Origin: Sphingomonadales bacterium
Lineage (GTDB): Bacteria; Pseudomonadota; Alphaproteobacteria; Sphingomonadales; Sphingomonadaceae
NCBI GenBank assembly: GCA_028868535.1
Contig: JAGWUH010000007.1
Location: 41,335 to 105,334, forward strand
Reading direction: 5' to 3'
DNA: 64,000 nt
The number at the start of each line of letters is the position of its first letter. The stretch's first letter is position 1. This document shows, one piece after another, positions 56,100-64,000 of this stretch. Under the pieces are notes generated by a model. That model saw only the letters and a program-made list of their open reading frames with translations, was not told the DNA's origin and did no database searches. The position numbers and the translations under genes were made by a program.

Positions 56100-57016
56100 T
56101 GGCCACGGTTGGCGACAGCCTCGCCTTCTCGGTCGAGGCGATCGACCGGCTCCAGCTCGACCGCGGCGGCGAACTCGCCGCACGCGACCTGATGAGCCCG
56201 TTCGTCTGGCGACGCGACGACGGGACCCACGCGATGCTGGTCCGCGGCGTGCCGCCCAACGGCGTCTACACCACCGACACCGGCATGATCTGGTACGGCG
56301 AGAGCCACGACGGCCTCGCCTTCACCATGCGCGATGCCCCCGTGCTCGCCCCCGGTCCCGATTTTCTCGACGCCGGCGGCTGCGAGGACCCGACTCTCGC
56401 CTTCGACGACGACCGCAACTGGGTGGTCACCTACACCGGAGTCGATTACGCCCACGTCAGCGGCCAGTTGCTCTACGCCACCGGCACCGGCCCCGACGAT
56501 CTCGTCAAGCGCGGCGTCGCGCTCGCCTCCACCAAGACCGCCGGCAACACCAAGGAAGCCACGATCGGCCGCACCACCGATGGCCGCTGGCGGCTCTACT
56601 ACGAATTCGCGTCGCAGGAACATTCGCTGATTGGGCTCGCGCTCGGCGACAGCGTCGCCGGCCCCTGGCACGAACAGCCGCACCCGTTCGATCCGCGCCC
56701 CGACCACTGGGATGGCTGGCACCTCTCCACGGGCCCGATGTGGACCGCCGATCCGCACATGCCGATCATGTTCTACAACGGCGCCACCCACGATGCCCAC
56801 TGGCGCATCGGCTGGGTCGCCTTCGATGCCGACTACACCCGCGTCATCGCCCGCGGCGACGATCCGCTGATCGTCCCCAAACCCCACCCCGATCTCGGCG
56901 GCGTCGACATCGCTTTCGCCGCAAGCTGCATCGATCTCGGCGACGGCCGCTGCCATCTCTACTACTCGATCGAGGATCGTTACCTCGAACGCGCGACCAT
57001 CCGCCGCACCCGTTGA
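56099..57016 (+). CDS. Five-bladed beta-propeller glycosidase (GH43/GH130-like)
   Basis: 305 residues without a signal peptide. Blade motifs include MSPFVWRRDDGTHAMLVRGV, GGCEDPTLAFDDDRNWVVTY with a candidate catalytic Asp/Glu, NTKEATIGRTTDGRWRLYYE and HLSTGPMWTADPHMPIMFYN. This order fits the GH43/GH130 clan: beta-linked sugar hydrolases or mannoside phosphorylases. With the epimerase and SDR it suggests uptake and trimming of a short sugar, but the substrate is not known. Confidence 0.82.
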   Translation: MATVGDSLAFSVEAIDRLQLDRGGELAARDLMSPFVWRRDDGTHAMLVRGVPPNGVYTTDTGMIWYGESHDGLAFTMRDAPVLAPGPDFLDAGGCEDPTLAFDDDRNWVVTYTGVDYAHVSGQLLYATGTGPDDLVKRGVALASTKTAGNTKEATIGRTTDGRWRLYYEFASQEHSLIGLALGDSVAGPWHEQPHPFDPRPDHWDGWHLSTGPMWTADPHMPIMFYNGATHDAHWRIGWVAFDADYTRVIARGDDPLIVPKPHPDLGGVDIAFAASCIDLGDGRCHLYYSIEDRYLERATIRRTR

Positions 57017-57074
57017 TCCGCCCCGGCCCGAATCTGTCGAAGCGCCGCACTTTTCGTCCACGCCGCCCGCCTCC

Positions 57075-58502
57075 CTAACCCCTGCGCAAGATCTCCACCG
57101 CCACCCGCAAGTCCGCCGCGAACCTGTCCTCCTCGCGCGCCCGCGCCTCGCCGTCGAGCCGCAGCAGATAGCTCGGATGCGCGGTCAGCAGCAGCGTCGC
57201 TCCGTCCGCCAACGCCACCGTCGCCCCGCGCTCGCGGCCGATGGCCGGCGTCCGCCCCAGCACCCCGCGCCCCGCGCTCGCCCCCAGCGCGACGATCAGC
57301 CGCGGCCGCACCAGTGCCCGCTCGCCATCCAGCCACCAGCGGCACACGTCGATCTCCCCGGCGGTCGGCGATTGATGCAGCCGCCGCTTGCCGCGCGGCT
57401 CGAACTTGAAATGCTTGACCGCATTGGTCACCCACGCACCTTCCCGCGCGATCCCCGCTTCCGCCAGATGCTGGTCGAGCACGCGCCCCGCCGGCCCGAC
57501 GAACGGCCGCCCCTCGCGTTCCTCGCTGTCTCCCGGCTGCTCGCCGACGATCATCACCACCGCATCGCGCGGTCCTTCGCCCGCCACCGCCCGCGTACCG
57601 TTGCAGCCGATCGGGCACTTCCGGCACCCCAGGATCGCCTGCCCGATCGCGTCCAGGCTCTCCGGCCGCTCCGCCTCGTCGAACCGCGCCCCGCCGTCGC
57701 TCACCATCGCCACCTCCCGAGCCCGCGCGCCCGCAATCATCCCGCGGATCAGCCGCGTCTCGGGCATCATCCGCCAGTACTTGCGCGGCATCTCCTTGAG
57801 CATCGCGCCGATCTTCAAACGCGCCGGATTGAAAATCGACGCATAGTAGCGGTGCCAGGCCGCCTCCATCGCGTCGCTGCCTGGGGCATCCGCCGCCCCC
57901 GCGCCCGGTCCCTCGCGCAGCACCCCGCCATCCCAGTGCAGCGACAGCGCGGGCGTCAGGATCGACCACCGCTGGCTGGCGAACCGGTCGACAAAGAACC
58001 GCGCATTGGCCCGCACGATGTGATGTTCGGGCGCGAACCACGCCACGAACCGCTCACCGCCATCGTCCACCACGCCGCGAAACCGCACGAACGCGCGCAT
58101 CTTGTGGATGTCGCGCCGCACCTGCGCCGCCAGCAGCCGCAGCCGCCGCACCGCGGGATCGGTGCCGTCCTCGATCAGCCGCGGCGCCTGCCGCAGCCGC
58201 CACAACAGCCGGTAAAGCAGGTCGAACCGCGCCGGATCGCGATGCAGCGCCGCCTTCCCGGCCAGCTCCAGGAACGCCCGGCTCACCCGCAACGCCGGCG
58301 CCCCATCACCCGCCGCCGGCACCCCGGCGTCCCCGGCAAACAGGTCTGCGTCATCCTCCCCTTCCACGCCCCAACGCACGTCGTCGGGCGCGATCCCCGC
58401 CGCTACCAGCCTGCGCGCCGCATCGCGCCAGCCATCGAAATCGTCCGCCGTCGCCAGCGCGATCCGCACCGCCGCGTCCCGCCGCACCGCGACCGCGCTC
58501 AC
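57075..58502 (-). CDS. UdgX-family uracil-DNA-binding protein with N-terminal TIGR03915 domain
   Basis: 475 residues with a GTG start overlapping the radical-SAM stop. The N-terminal half (about 1-260) matches the TIGR03915/DUF4130-type domain (RLLAAQVRRDIHKMRAFVRF; PARLKIGAMLKEMPRKYWRM). The C-terminal half is a family-4-like uracil-DNA glycosylase: CRKCPIGCNGT cluster Cys, the GEQPGDSEE motif, and GKRRLHQSPTAGEI with the His that, in UdgX, forms a covalent bond to the abasic site. This makes a suicide-type uracil-DNA binder likely. The SOS-type box upstream of the operon supports induction by DNA damage. Confidence 0.9.
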   Translation of the reverse strand: MSAVAVRRDAAVRIALATADDFDGWRDAARRLVAAGIAPDDVRWGVEGEDDADLFAGDAGVPAAGDGAPALRVSRAFLELAGKAALHRDPARFDLLYRLLWRLRQAPRLIEDGTDPAVRRLRLLAAQVRRDIHKMRAFVRFRGVVDDGGERFVAWFAPEHHIVRANARFFVDRFASQRWSILTPALSLHWDGGVLREGPGAGAADAPGSDAMEAAWHRYYASIFNPARLKIGAMLKEMPRKYWRMMPETRLIRGMIAGARAREVAMVSDGGARFDEAERPESLDAIGQAILGCRKCPIGCNGTRAVAGEGPRDAVVMIVGEQPGDSEEREGRPFVGPAGRVLDQHLAEAGIAREGAWVTNAVKHFKFEPRGKRRLHQSPTAGEIDVCRWWLDGERALVRPRLIVALGASAGRGVLGRTPAIGRERGATVALADGATLLLTAHPSYLLRLDGEARAREEDRFAADLRVAVEILRRG

Positions 58503-59743
58503 CCGAACAGCTCCAGTTGCGTCTCGCGCCGCGGCGCCAGTCGCGCCCGCAGGTCCTCCCGATCGACCAGCGCGGTCGGCCGCCAGTCCGCGGTGACGAC
58601 GAACGGCCGCAGCCTCTCCACGCTCGTCGTCAGCTTCGCCAGGTCCGCCAGCCGCACCGCCCGGTGCCGGCGCGCCGCCAGCAGCCCCTTCACCGCCCGC
58701 GTCCCCAGTCCCGGAACGCGCAGCAGCGCCTCGCGCGGCGCGGTGTTCAGGTCCACCGGAAACCGCTCGCGAAACTTCAGCGCCCAGGCCAGCTTGGGAT
58801 CGATGTCGAGCGGCAGCATCCCGTCGGGCTCCATCGCCGCGCGCACCTCGCCCGGCGCATAACCATAGAACCGCAGCAGCCAGTCGCTCTGGTACAGCCG
58901 GTGCTCGCGCAGCAGCGGCGGCCGCCGCAGCGGCAGCACCGCGCTGGCGTCGGGGATCGGGCTGAATGCCGAGTAATAGACCCGCCGCAGCCGATAGTCG
59001 GCATAAAGCCCGCTCGCCCTCCCGACGATCTCGGCATCGCTCGCCCCGTCCGCGCCGACGATCATCTGCGTCGATTGCCCGGCCGGCGCGAACCGTGGCG
59101 CATGGCGATACCGCTTCCCGGCATCCTTGGCCTCGGTGATCGCCCCCGCAAGCTCCCCCATCGCCCCCGCAATCGTCGCCGCGTCCTTGTCCGGCGCCAG
59201 CCGCGCCAGCCCGCCGGCGGTCGGCAGCTCGACGTTGATCGAGACCCGGTCCGCCCACAGCCCCGCCTGGTGCACCAATTCCGGGTCGGCCTCGGGGATC
59301 GTCTTCAGGTGGATGTAGCCGCGAAAGTCGTGGTCCTCGCGCAGGCACCGCGCCACCTCGACGAGTTGCTCCATCGTGTGGTTGGAGGACCTGACGATGC
59401 CGGAGGACAGGAACAGCCCCTCGATGAAGTTGCGCCGATAGAACCCCAGCGTCAGCTCCACCACCTCCTGCGGCGTGAACCGCGCCCGTCTGACGTTGGA
59501 GCTCTTGCGGTTCACGCAATAATGGCAGTCGAACACGCAGTGGTTGGTGAGCAGCAGCTTGAGCAGCGAGATGCAGCGCCCGTCCGGCGCATAGGCATGG
59601 CAGATGCCCATCCCTTCTGTCGATCCCAGGCCCTTCGCGTCGCGGCTGTTCCGCTTCGCCGTTCCGGAGCTGGCGCAGGACGCGTCGTACTTGGCGGCAT
59701 CGGCGAGGATGCCGAGGCGGTCGATCAGGTCATCGGCGGGCAT
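58499..59743 (-). CDS. Radical SAM DNA-repair-associated protein (TIGR03916-like)
   Basis: About 414 residues from the ATG at 59743; ATGs at 59764 and 59773 are alternatives. The radical-SAM cluster is CVFDCHYC (Cys-x3-Cys-x2-Cys). It opens with RLGILADAAKYDASCASSGT and GICHAYAPDGRC, as in the family paired with TIGR03915. The C-terminus has a helix-hairpin-helix, LLRVPGLGTRAVKGLLAARR, that should bind DNA. The reaction is unknown; a radical-based DNA repair is proposed for the family. Its stop overlaps the UdgX start as GTGA, so the two are made together. Confidence 0.9.
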   Translation of the reverse strand: MPADDLIDRLGILADAAKYDASCASSGTAKRNSRDAKGLGSTEGMGICHAYAPDGRCISLLKLLLTNHCVFDCHYCVNRKSSNVRRARFTPQEVVELTLGFYRRNFIEGLFLSSGIVRSSNHTMEQLVEVARCLREDHDFRGYIHLKTIPEADPELVHQAGLWADRVSINVELPTAGGLARLAPDKDAATIAGAMGELAGAITEAKDAGKRYRHAPRFAPAGQSTQMIVGADGASDAEIVGRASGLYADYRLRRVYYSAFSPIPDASAVLPLRRPPLLREHRLYQSDWLLRFYGYAPGEVRAAMEPDGMLPLDIDPKLAWALKFRERFPVDLNTAPREALLRVPGLGTRAVKGLLAARRHRAVRLADLAKLTTSVERLRPFVVTADWRPTALVDREDLRARLAPRRETQLELFG

Positions 59744-59745
59744 AT

Positions 59746-59760
59746 GTTCATGATATGTTC
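59746..59760. promoter_or_regulatory. SOS (LexA) box GTTC-N7-GTTC
   Basis: GTTC-ATGATAT-GTTC exactly fits the alphaproteobacterial LexA consensus GTTC-N7-GTTC. It begins three bases before the radical-SAM start codon and 82 bases before the divergent hydrolase start. Repression by LexA of the radical-SAM/UdgX operon is inferred. Being so close to the start codon, it may also bear on which start is used. Confidence 0.6.
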
Positions 59761-59841
59761 CCATTTCCAACATTGCAAGCCCGATCTGGCCAAACCACCC
59801 GGCAACGGGCATCATCCCGCCGCAAGACCGGGAGAAGCCGC

Positions 59842-60603
59842 ATGGAAGCCGCCACGATCCGCACCCATGACGGCGATTGCCGCGCCTGGCTGTTCACGCC
59901 ACGGCCGGGCCGGGGCCAGGCGAAGGGCCAGGGACAGCGGCAATGGCCCGGCGCGATCTTCTTCATGGACGGCCTCGCCATCCGCCCGGTGCTGTTCACC
60001 ATGGCGCAGCGCCTCGCCGATGCCGGCTACGCCGTGCTCCTGCCCGACATGTTCTACCGCGCCGGCCCCTACGAACCGGTCGACGTCAAGGCGGTCTTCG
60101 CCACCGGCAGCATCCGCAGCGCGCTCGGCCACCTGTTCGCCAGCACCGACAGGACCCGCGCCGCGCAGGATACCGGCTGCTTCCTCGACTGGCTGGCCGC
60201 CCGCCCCGACGTCGCCCCCGGCAAGGTCGGCGTCACCGGCTACTGCATGGGCGGCGCCGCCGCGCTGATCGCCGCCGGCACCTATCCGGATCGCGTCGCC
60301 GCCGCCGCCAGCTTCCACGGCGGCGATCTCGCCACCGATGCGCCCGACAGCCCGCACCGGCTCGCGCCCCGCATCACGGCCCGGGTCATCGTCGCCGGTG
60401 CCGACAACGACGCGTCCTACCCGCCCGAAATGCAGGCCCGCCTCGACGCCGCGCTCACCGCCGCCGGCGTCGATCACCGCTGCGAGATCTACCCCGGCGC
60501 GCTCCACGGCTGGACGATGGCCGATTTCCCGATCTACAACGAGGAAGCCGCCGAACGGCACTGGCGCGAACTGCTGGCCCTGTTCGAAGCGACGCTGGCA
60601 TAG
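59842..60603 (+). CDS. Dienelactone hydrolase family protein
   Basis: 253 residues from the ATG at 59842. The alpha/beta-hydrolase triad is Cys in VTGYCMGGAAALI, Asp in GADNDASYP and His in GALHGWTMAD. The family opens dienelactone in chlorocatechol breakdown, though many members act on other lactones or esters. It precedes the acyl-CoA ligase by 48 bases and is divergent from the repair operon. Confidence 0.92.
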   Translation: MEAATIRTHDGDCRAWLFTPRPGRGQAKGQGQRQWPGAIFFMDGLAIRPVLFTMAQRLADAGYAVLLPDMFYRAGPYEPVDVKAVFATGSIRSALGHLFASTDRTRAAQDTGCFLDWLAARPDVAPGKVGVTGYCMGGAAALIAAGTYPDRVAAAASFHGGDLATDAPDSPHRLAPRITARVIVAGADNDASYPPEMQARLDAALTAAGVDHRCEIYPGALHGWTMADFPIYNEEAAERHWRELLALFEATLA

Positions 60604-60651
60604 CGGCACTGCCATTGCACCACTGCCATGACGCCACCGGGGGGAGGGGGC

Positions 60652-62193
60652 ATGATTGCTGGAACCGACGCGGCACAGGATCTCCGCCGCCAATCCCTGT
60701 CGATGCTGCTGCGTCGCTCCGCCGAACGCTTCGGCCCGCGCATCGCGCTCGAATGCGGCGCCACCCGCTGGACATACGCGCAGCTCGATCGCCTCGCCGA
60801 TCGCCTCGCCAACGGCCTCGCCGCGATCGGCGTGGCCCAGGGCGATCGTATCGCCGTCCTCGCCCGCAACAGCCACGCCTTCATGGCGCTGCGCTTCGCG
60901 GCCGCGCGCGTCGGCGCGGTGCTGGTGCCGATCAACTTCATGCTCCACGCCGCCGAGGCCCGCTTCATCCTCGAGAACGCCGGCGCCTCGCTGCTGTTTG
61001 CCGATGCGACCACGCTCGCCACTGCGCGCGAGGCCGCTCCCGGCCTGCCGCTCTACGGCCTCCCGGGCGAGCATGATCCGGCGCCCGCCGGCATCCCTGC
61101 CTGGGACAGCCTGCTCGGCCCTGATACGCCCCCCGCCGAAGCCGTCGATGCCGACGACCTGCTGCAGATCATCTACACCAGCGGCACCGAGTCCCGGCCC
61201 AAGGGGGCGATGCTCACGCACGGCGCCGTGCTGTGGGAATACCAGTCGGTCATCGTCGATTGCGAGATCCGCCCGTCGATCGCACTCCACGCGATGCCAC
61301 TCTATCACTGCGCCCAGCTCGACGCGATGATCGGGCCACACCTCCAGGTCGGCTCGCACAACGTCGTCACCGCGTCGCCGGCGCCGGAAAACCTGCTGGC
61401 GCTGATACAGCGCCACCGCGTCACCAGCCTGTTCGTTCCGCCCACCGTATGGATCGGCCTGCTGCGTTCTCCCGCGTTCGACCGCACCGACCTCTCCTCG
61501 CTCACCCACGGCTACTTCGGCGCCTCCATCATGCCCGGCGAGGTGCTGCGCGAACTGATGGCGCGCCGGCCCCGCCTGCGCCTGTGGAACGTCTACGGCC
61601 AGACCGAAATGGCCCCCGTCGCCACCGCGCTGCAGCCGCACGAACACCTCGAACGCCCCAATTCCTGCGGCCGCCCGGTGCTCCACGTCTCCACCCGAGT
61701 CGTCGACGAGGCAATGAACGACGTCGCCCCGGGTGAGGTCGGCGAGGTCGTCCACCGGTCTCCGCACCTGATGAGCGGCTACTGGAACGATCCCGAAAAG
61801 ACGGCCGCGGCCTTCGCCGGCGGCTGGTTCCACTCGGGCGATCTCGCGACGATCGATGCCGACGGCTACATCACCATCGTCGATCGCAAGAAGGACATGA
61901 TCAACTCCGGCGGCGAGAACGTCTCCTCGCGTGAGGTCGAGGAGTGCCTCTACACCCACCCCCACGTCGCCGAAGTCGCGGTCATCGGGCTGCCCGATCC
62001 CCGCTGGATCGAGACCGTGTGCGCCGTCGTCGTCCTCCGCGACGGCGCCCTGGTCGAGGAAGCCGCGCTGATCGCCCACTGCCGCGCCACGCTCGCGCCC
62101 TACAAGGCGCCCAAGCGCGTGATTCTCGTCGATGCCCTGCCCAAGAACGCCAGCGGCAAGATCCTCAAGCGCGAACTGCGCGACCTCGCCTGA
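60652..62193 (+). CDS. Acyl-CoA ligase (AMP-binding family)
   Basis: 513 residues from the ATG at 60652, preceded by GGAGGGGG. Motifs are complete: the P-loop IIYTSGTESRPKGAMLTH, YGQTEMAP, the GDLATIDADGYITIVDRKKD hinge and the late Lys in KNASGKILKRELRDL. It activates a carboxylic acid as acyl-AMP, then acyl-CoA. It resembles fatty-acid and FadD3-like steroid-acid ligases; the substrate is unknown. It is in line with the hydrolase. Confidence 0.92.
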   Translation: MIAGTDAAQDLRRQSLSMLLRRSAERFGPRIALECGATRWTYAQLDRLADRLANGLAAIGVAQGDRIAVLARNSHAFMALRFAAARVGAVLVPINFMLHAAEARFILENAGASLLFADATTLATAREAAPGLPLYGLPGEHDPAPAGIPAWDSLLGPDTPPAEAVDADDLLQIIYTSGTESRPKGAMLTHGAVLWEYQSVIVDCEIRPSIALHAMPLYHCAQLDAMIGPHLQVGSHNVVTASPAPENLLALIQRHRVTSLFVPPTVWIGLLRSPAFDRTDLSSLTHGYFGASIMPGEVLRELMARRPRLRLWNVYGQTEMAPVATALQPHEHLERPNSCGRPVLHVSTRVVDEAMNDVAPGEVGEVVHRSPHLMSGYWNDPEKTAAAFAGGWFHSGDLATIDADGYITIVDRKKDMINSGGENVSSREVEECLYTHPHVAEVAVIGLPDPRWIETVCAVVVLRDGALVEEAALIAHCRATLAPYKAPKRVILVDALPKNASGKILKRELRDLA

Positions 62194-62200
62194 AAGTCCG

Positions 62201-62255
62201 AAAAAACAAAAGAATCCAGAGTCGATACCGATTCAATCTGAATGGTATCGACTCT
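62201..62255 (-). terminator. Terminator hairpin overlapping the SDR stop codon
   Basis: A 12-bp stem AGAGTCGATACC / GGTATCGACTCT (62218-62229, 62244-62255) with an inner ATTCA/TGAAT stem and a T-rich run on the minus strand (62201-62212). It overlaps the TAG stop of the SDR gene and lies between two converging genes. Confidence 0.75.
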
Positions 62256-63123
62256 AGCGCTCGATCGTCGCCAGCAGCCCCTCGGTCTCGTCCCACAGCC
62301 GCTTCGCCGCGGCCATGTCCAGCGCCGCTTCAGTCGGCGTCTCCTCGGCCTTGTCGTGGAAATAGCGCCCGGCATCGCGCCCCACCTCGGGCGCCGTCGC
62401 CATCCACACCAGCGTCTCCGCCGGCTTGTCGGGCGCATCGAGCTGCGCCGCCGCCATGTGCGCCTTCATGTTCGCATCCCCGTGCGAGGCGAAGTTGGAA
62501 TCGACCACGCCCGGATGCATCGCCTGCGCGACGATGCCGTCCGCGCCCACGCGCCGTGCCAGCTCGCGCGTGAACAGGATGTTCGCCAGCTTGGCCTGGC
62601 AATAGGCCGCCGCCGGATTGGCCTCGTTCATGGATTGCAGGTCGTCCCAGTTCATGCCGTTCTGCGGCATCCGGTGCGCGCTCGAAGATACCGCGATGAC
62701 CCGCACGCTCCCCGCCGGCAAGGCCTTCACGCTTGCCCGCAGCAGCGGCAGCAGCTCGCGCGTCAGCACGAACGGTGCCAGGTGGTTGGCGGCGAACGTC
62801 GCCTCGGTGCCCTCGACCGTGACATAGCGCCGGTCGCGTACCCCGCCGGCGTTGTTGATCAGCACGTCCAGCCGGTCGGTCAGCGCCCGGATCTCCGCTG
62901 CCACCCGGCGCACCTCGGCCATCGCCTCGAAGTCGCCGATCAGGAAATCGACGCGCCCGCCAGCTCCCGCCGCGGCGCGGATCTCCGCTTCCGCCGCGCG
63001 GCTGCGCTCGGGGTGGCGGCCGATGCCGATCACGTGCCAGCCGCGCGCCGCCAGCATCCTGGCGGTGGCCTTGCCGATCCCGGCGCTGGCGCCGGTCACC
63101 ACGGCGGTCGGTCGATCCTGCAT
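62254..63123 (-). CDS. Short-chain dehydrogenase/reductase, retinol-dehydrogenase-like
   Basis: 289 residues from the ATG at 63123, preceded by GAGGAGAG. TGASAGIG, NNAGG, SSSAHRM and Tyr-x3-Lys in AAAYCQAKLAN are intact. Length and the HPGVVDSNFASHG segment fit the RDH/WWOX-like branch. The substrate is unknown. Convergent with the acyl-CoA ligase gene. Confidence 0.9.
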   Translation of the reverse strand: MQDRPTAVVTGASAGIGKATARMLAARGWHVIGIGRHPERSRAAEAEIRAAAGAGGRVDFLIGDFEAMAEVRRVAAEIRALTDRLDVLINNAGGVRDRRYVTVEGTEATFAANHLAPFVLTRELLPLLRASVKALPAGSVRVIAVSSSAHRMPQNGMNWDDLQSMNEANPAAAYCQAKLANILFTRELARRVGADGIVAQAMHPGVVDSNFASHGDANMKAHMAAAQLDAPDKPAETLVWMATAPEVGRDAGRYFHDKAEETPTEAALDMAAAKRLWDETEGLLATIER

Positions 63124-63282
63124 CGCATGCTCTCCTCGCTGGTCTCGCGAATAACGATACGCCCAAGATGCCATAATGCAAGGCGCCCCCGCGGTTTCGC
63201 GCGGCGATCGTCTCGTCGCATATTTTTCCTGTGCCGCACATTTCAGGCTTGCAGCCCGGGACCGCTTGTGATTCTAAGAGCC

Positions 63283-63660
63283 ATGGGCAAACGGGGCGGC
63301 AATTCACGGCAATTCGGGCCAGGGCAATTCGGGGCGGCCGCGGGCAAGCGTACCGGCCGCCTGTCGCCGCGTATGGGCCGGGAGAACATGGTCCAGGCCT
63401 TCGCGCTCGGCTGCCTGCTGCTGATGGGCGGGCTCGCGCTCGCCGGTCCCAGCGGCCTGCTCGCCTGGGAAGAAAACCAGCGCCTGCTGGTGGAACGCAG
63501 GCAGGAAATCGCCACCCTCTCGCATGAGCGGGATGTGCTGCACAATCGCGTCGCCCTGCTCGATCCGCGCCATGTCGATCCCGATCTCGCCGGCGAATTG
63601 CTGCGTTCGCGCCTCAACGTCGTCCATCCGGACGAAATGGTGCTGCTCCTCCCGCACTGA
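63283..63660 (+). CDS. Cell-division protein FtsB/DivIC family
   Basis: 125 residues. One membrane helix (FALGCLLLMGGLALAGPSGL) is followed by a coiled coil (ENQRLLVERRQEIATLSHER) and DPRHVDPDLAGELLRSRLNV, the septum-formation-initiator plan. The N-terminal 40 residues are basic and Gly-rich; a shorter start at 63373 is possible. It links divisome proteins FtsL and FtsQ. The ftsB-pdhA order is usual in the class. Confidence 0.9.
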   Translation: MGKRGGNSRQFGPGQFGAAAGKRTGRLSPRMGRENMVQAFALGCLLLMGGLALAGPSGLLAWEENQRLLVERRQEIATLSHERDVLHNRVALLDPRHVDPDLAGELLRSRLNVVHPDEMVLLLPH

Positions 63661-63812
63661 CGGCGTCCGCACCCCTGCGCGTCGCCCGCCTGCCGATCAT
63701 ATCCGCGGGGCGGGCATAAAATTTGTTCTCATTCGTATGCTGCGGTGTTCCGTGGGGCGGCTGCCTCCTGTAGGGAACGGCTGTCCCATTCTTCTCCCCA
63801 AAGGAATGCGCC

Positions 63813-64000
63813 TTGGCCAACACCGGCAAGAGCCAGAACCCCCAGCCAGACCCGGCACCGTCCGAGGGCGATGGCGAAACCCGCCTCCGCGCGCTGCAGG
63901 AAGCCTACGTCGCCGATCGCCGCTTCCCCGCCAGCGACGCGCAGCTTCTCACCTTCTACGAACAGATGGTGCTGATCCGCCGCTTCGAGGAAAAGGCCGG
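63813..64000 (+). CDS. pdhA: Pyruvate dehydrogenase E1 component alpha subunit, partial
   Basis: 62 codons are visible before the right edge. The start is a TTG at 63813 with AAGGA seven bases upstream; no ATG fits the frame. After a Gln/Pro-rich tail, LLTFYEQMVLIRRFEEKAG marks the E1-alpha family just before the thiamine diphosphate domain. It decarboxylates pyruvate in the PDH complex with PdhB. Confidence 0.9.
   Translation, partial: MANTGKSQNPQPDPAPSEGDGETRLRALQEAYVADRRFPASDAQLLTFYEQMVLIRRFEEKA

Noticed and set aside
63684..63715. Hairpin after ftsB as terminator
   Set aside because: The stem is only seven pairs with a long loop and no real T-run, so it is not listed.

Overview
The window is high-GC alphaproteobacterial DNA, most likely from the Sphingomonadales (Sphingomonadaceae). 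This rests on two large TonB-dependent receptors, PEPxxWA-type PEP-CTERM proteins, and block orders typical of that group: accC-accB-aroQ, yajC-secD-secF beside tRNA-Pro, ppiD-trpEGD, tpiA-secG-pyrG, grxC-nitrilase-DUF1178-tRNA-Arg and ftsB-pdhA. The genus cannot be fixed from the sequence alone. Both ends of the window cut genes: a DUF11 protein on the left and pdhA on the right.

Layout. 1-6.3 kb is a secreted-protein locus: a minus-strand run of four exported proteins, three with DUF11-like domains, faces a 630-aa CshA-like fibrillar adhesin across an AT-rich gap that holds a consensus CtrA site. 6.4-12.1 kb holds two divergent TonB-dependent receptors. 12.3-14.96 kb is a disturbed patch between two tRNA genes: a class II aldolase gene, a 717-bp insert carrying a frameshifted small exported protein, a rearranged second copy of the aldolase 3' end, and a TSUP permease. 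15-23.2 kb has a polysaccharide deacetylase, a kinase-like protein with a degenerate ATPase domain, an Lrp regulator, an orphan Flp pilin, fatty-acid and shikimate genes, an isolated GTA-type holin and a PEP-CTERM protein. 23.5-34.4 kb has yajC-secDF, a TauD-type dioxygenase, a glycosyltransferase behind a Cro/C1-type regulator, an ABC-F protein, a PepSY protein with an OmpR/histidine kinase pair, and a lipoprotein. 34.5-36.7 kb is a divergent hcp / NsrR-like pair with an FNR-type box between them. 36.7-46.5 kb is housekeeping: chorismate mutase, polyprenyl diphosphate synthase, trpDGE, ppiD, tpiA, secG, pyrG. 46.5-51.5 kb holds a heat-shock gene with a recognisable sigma-32-type promoter and ROSE-type thermometer, grxC, a nitrilase-family amidohydrolase, a second PEP-CTERM protein and small unknowns. 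51.6-64 kb is metabolic: a molybdopterin oxidoreductase with an NTF2-like partner, a sugar cluster (epimerase, SDR, beta-propeller glycosidase), a radical-SAM/UdgX DNA-repair pair with an SOS-box-like sequence, a hydrolase, an acyl-CoA ligase, an SDR, ftsB and the start of pdhA.

Most of the window is ordinary core genome. The parts that best repay a second look are the DUF11/CshA locus with its CtrA site, the radical-SAM/UdgX operon with a GTTC-N7-GTTC box at its start, the duplicated and inserted aldolase patch, the degenerate kinase-like protein, the isolated GTA holin, and the heat-shock and FNR control sites. All family assignments come from motif reading, not database searches.
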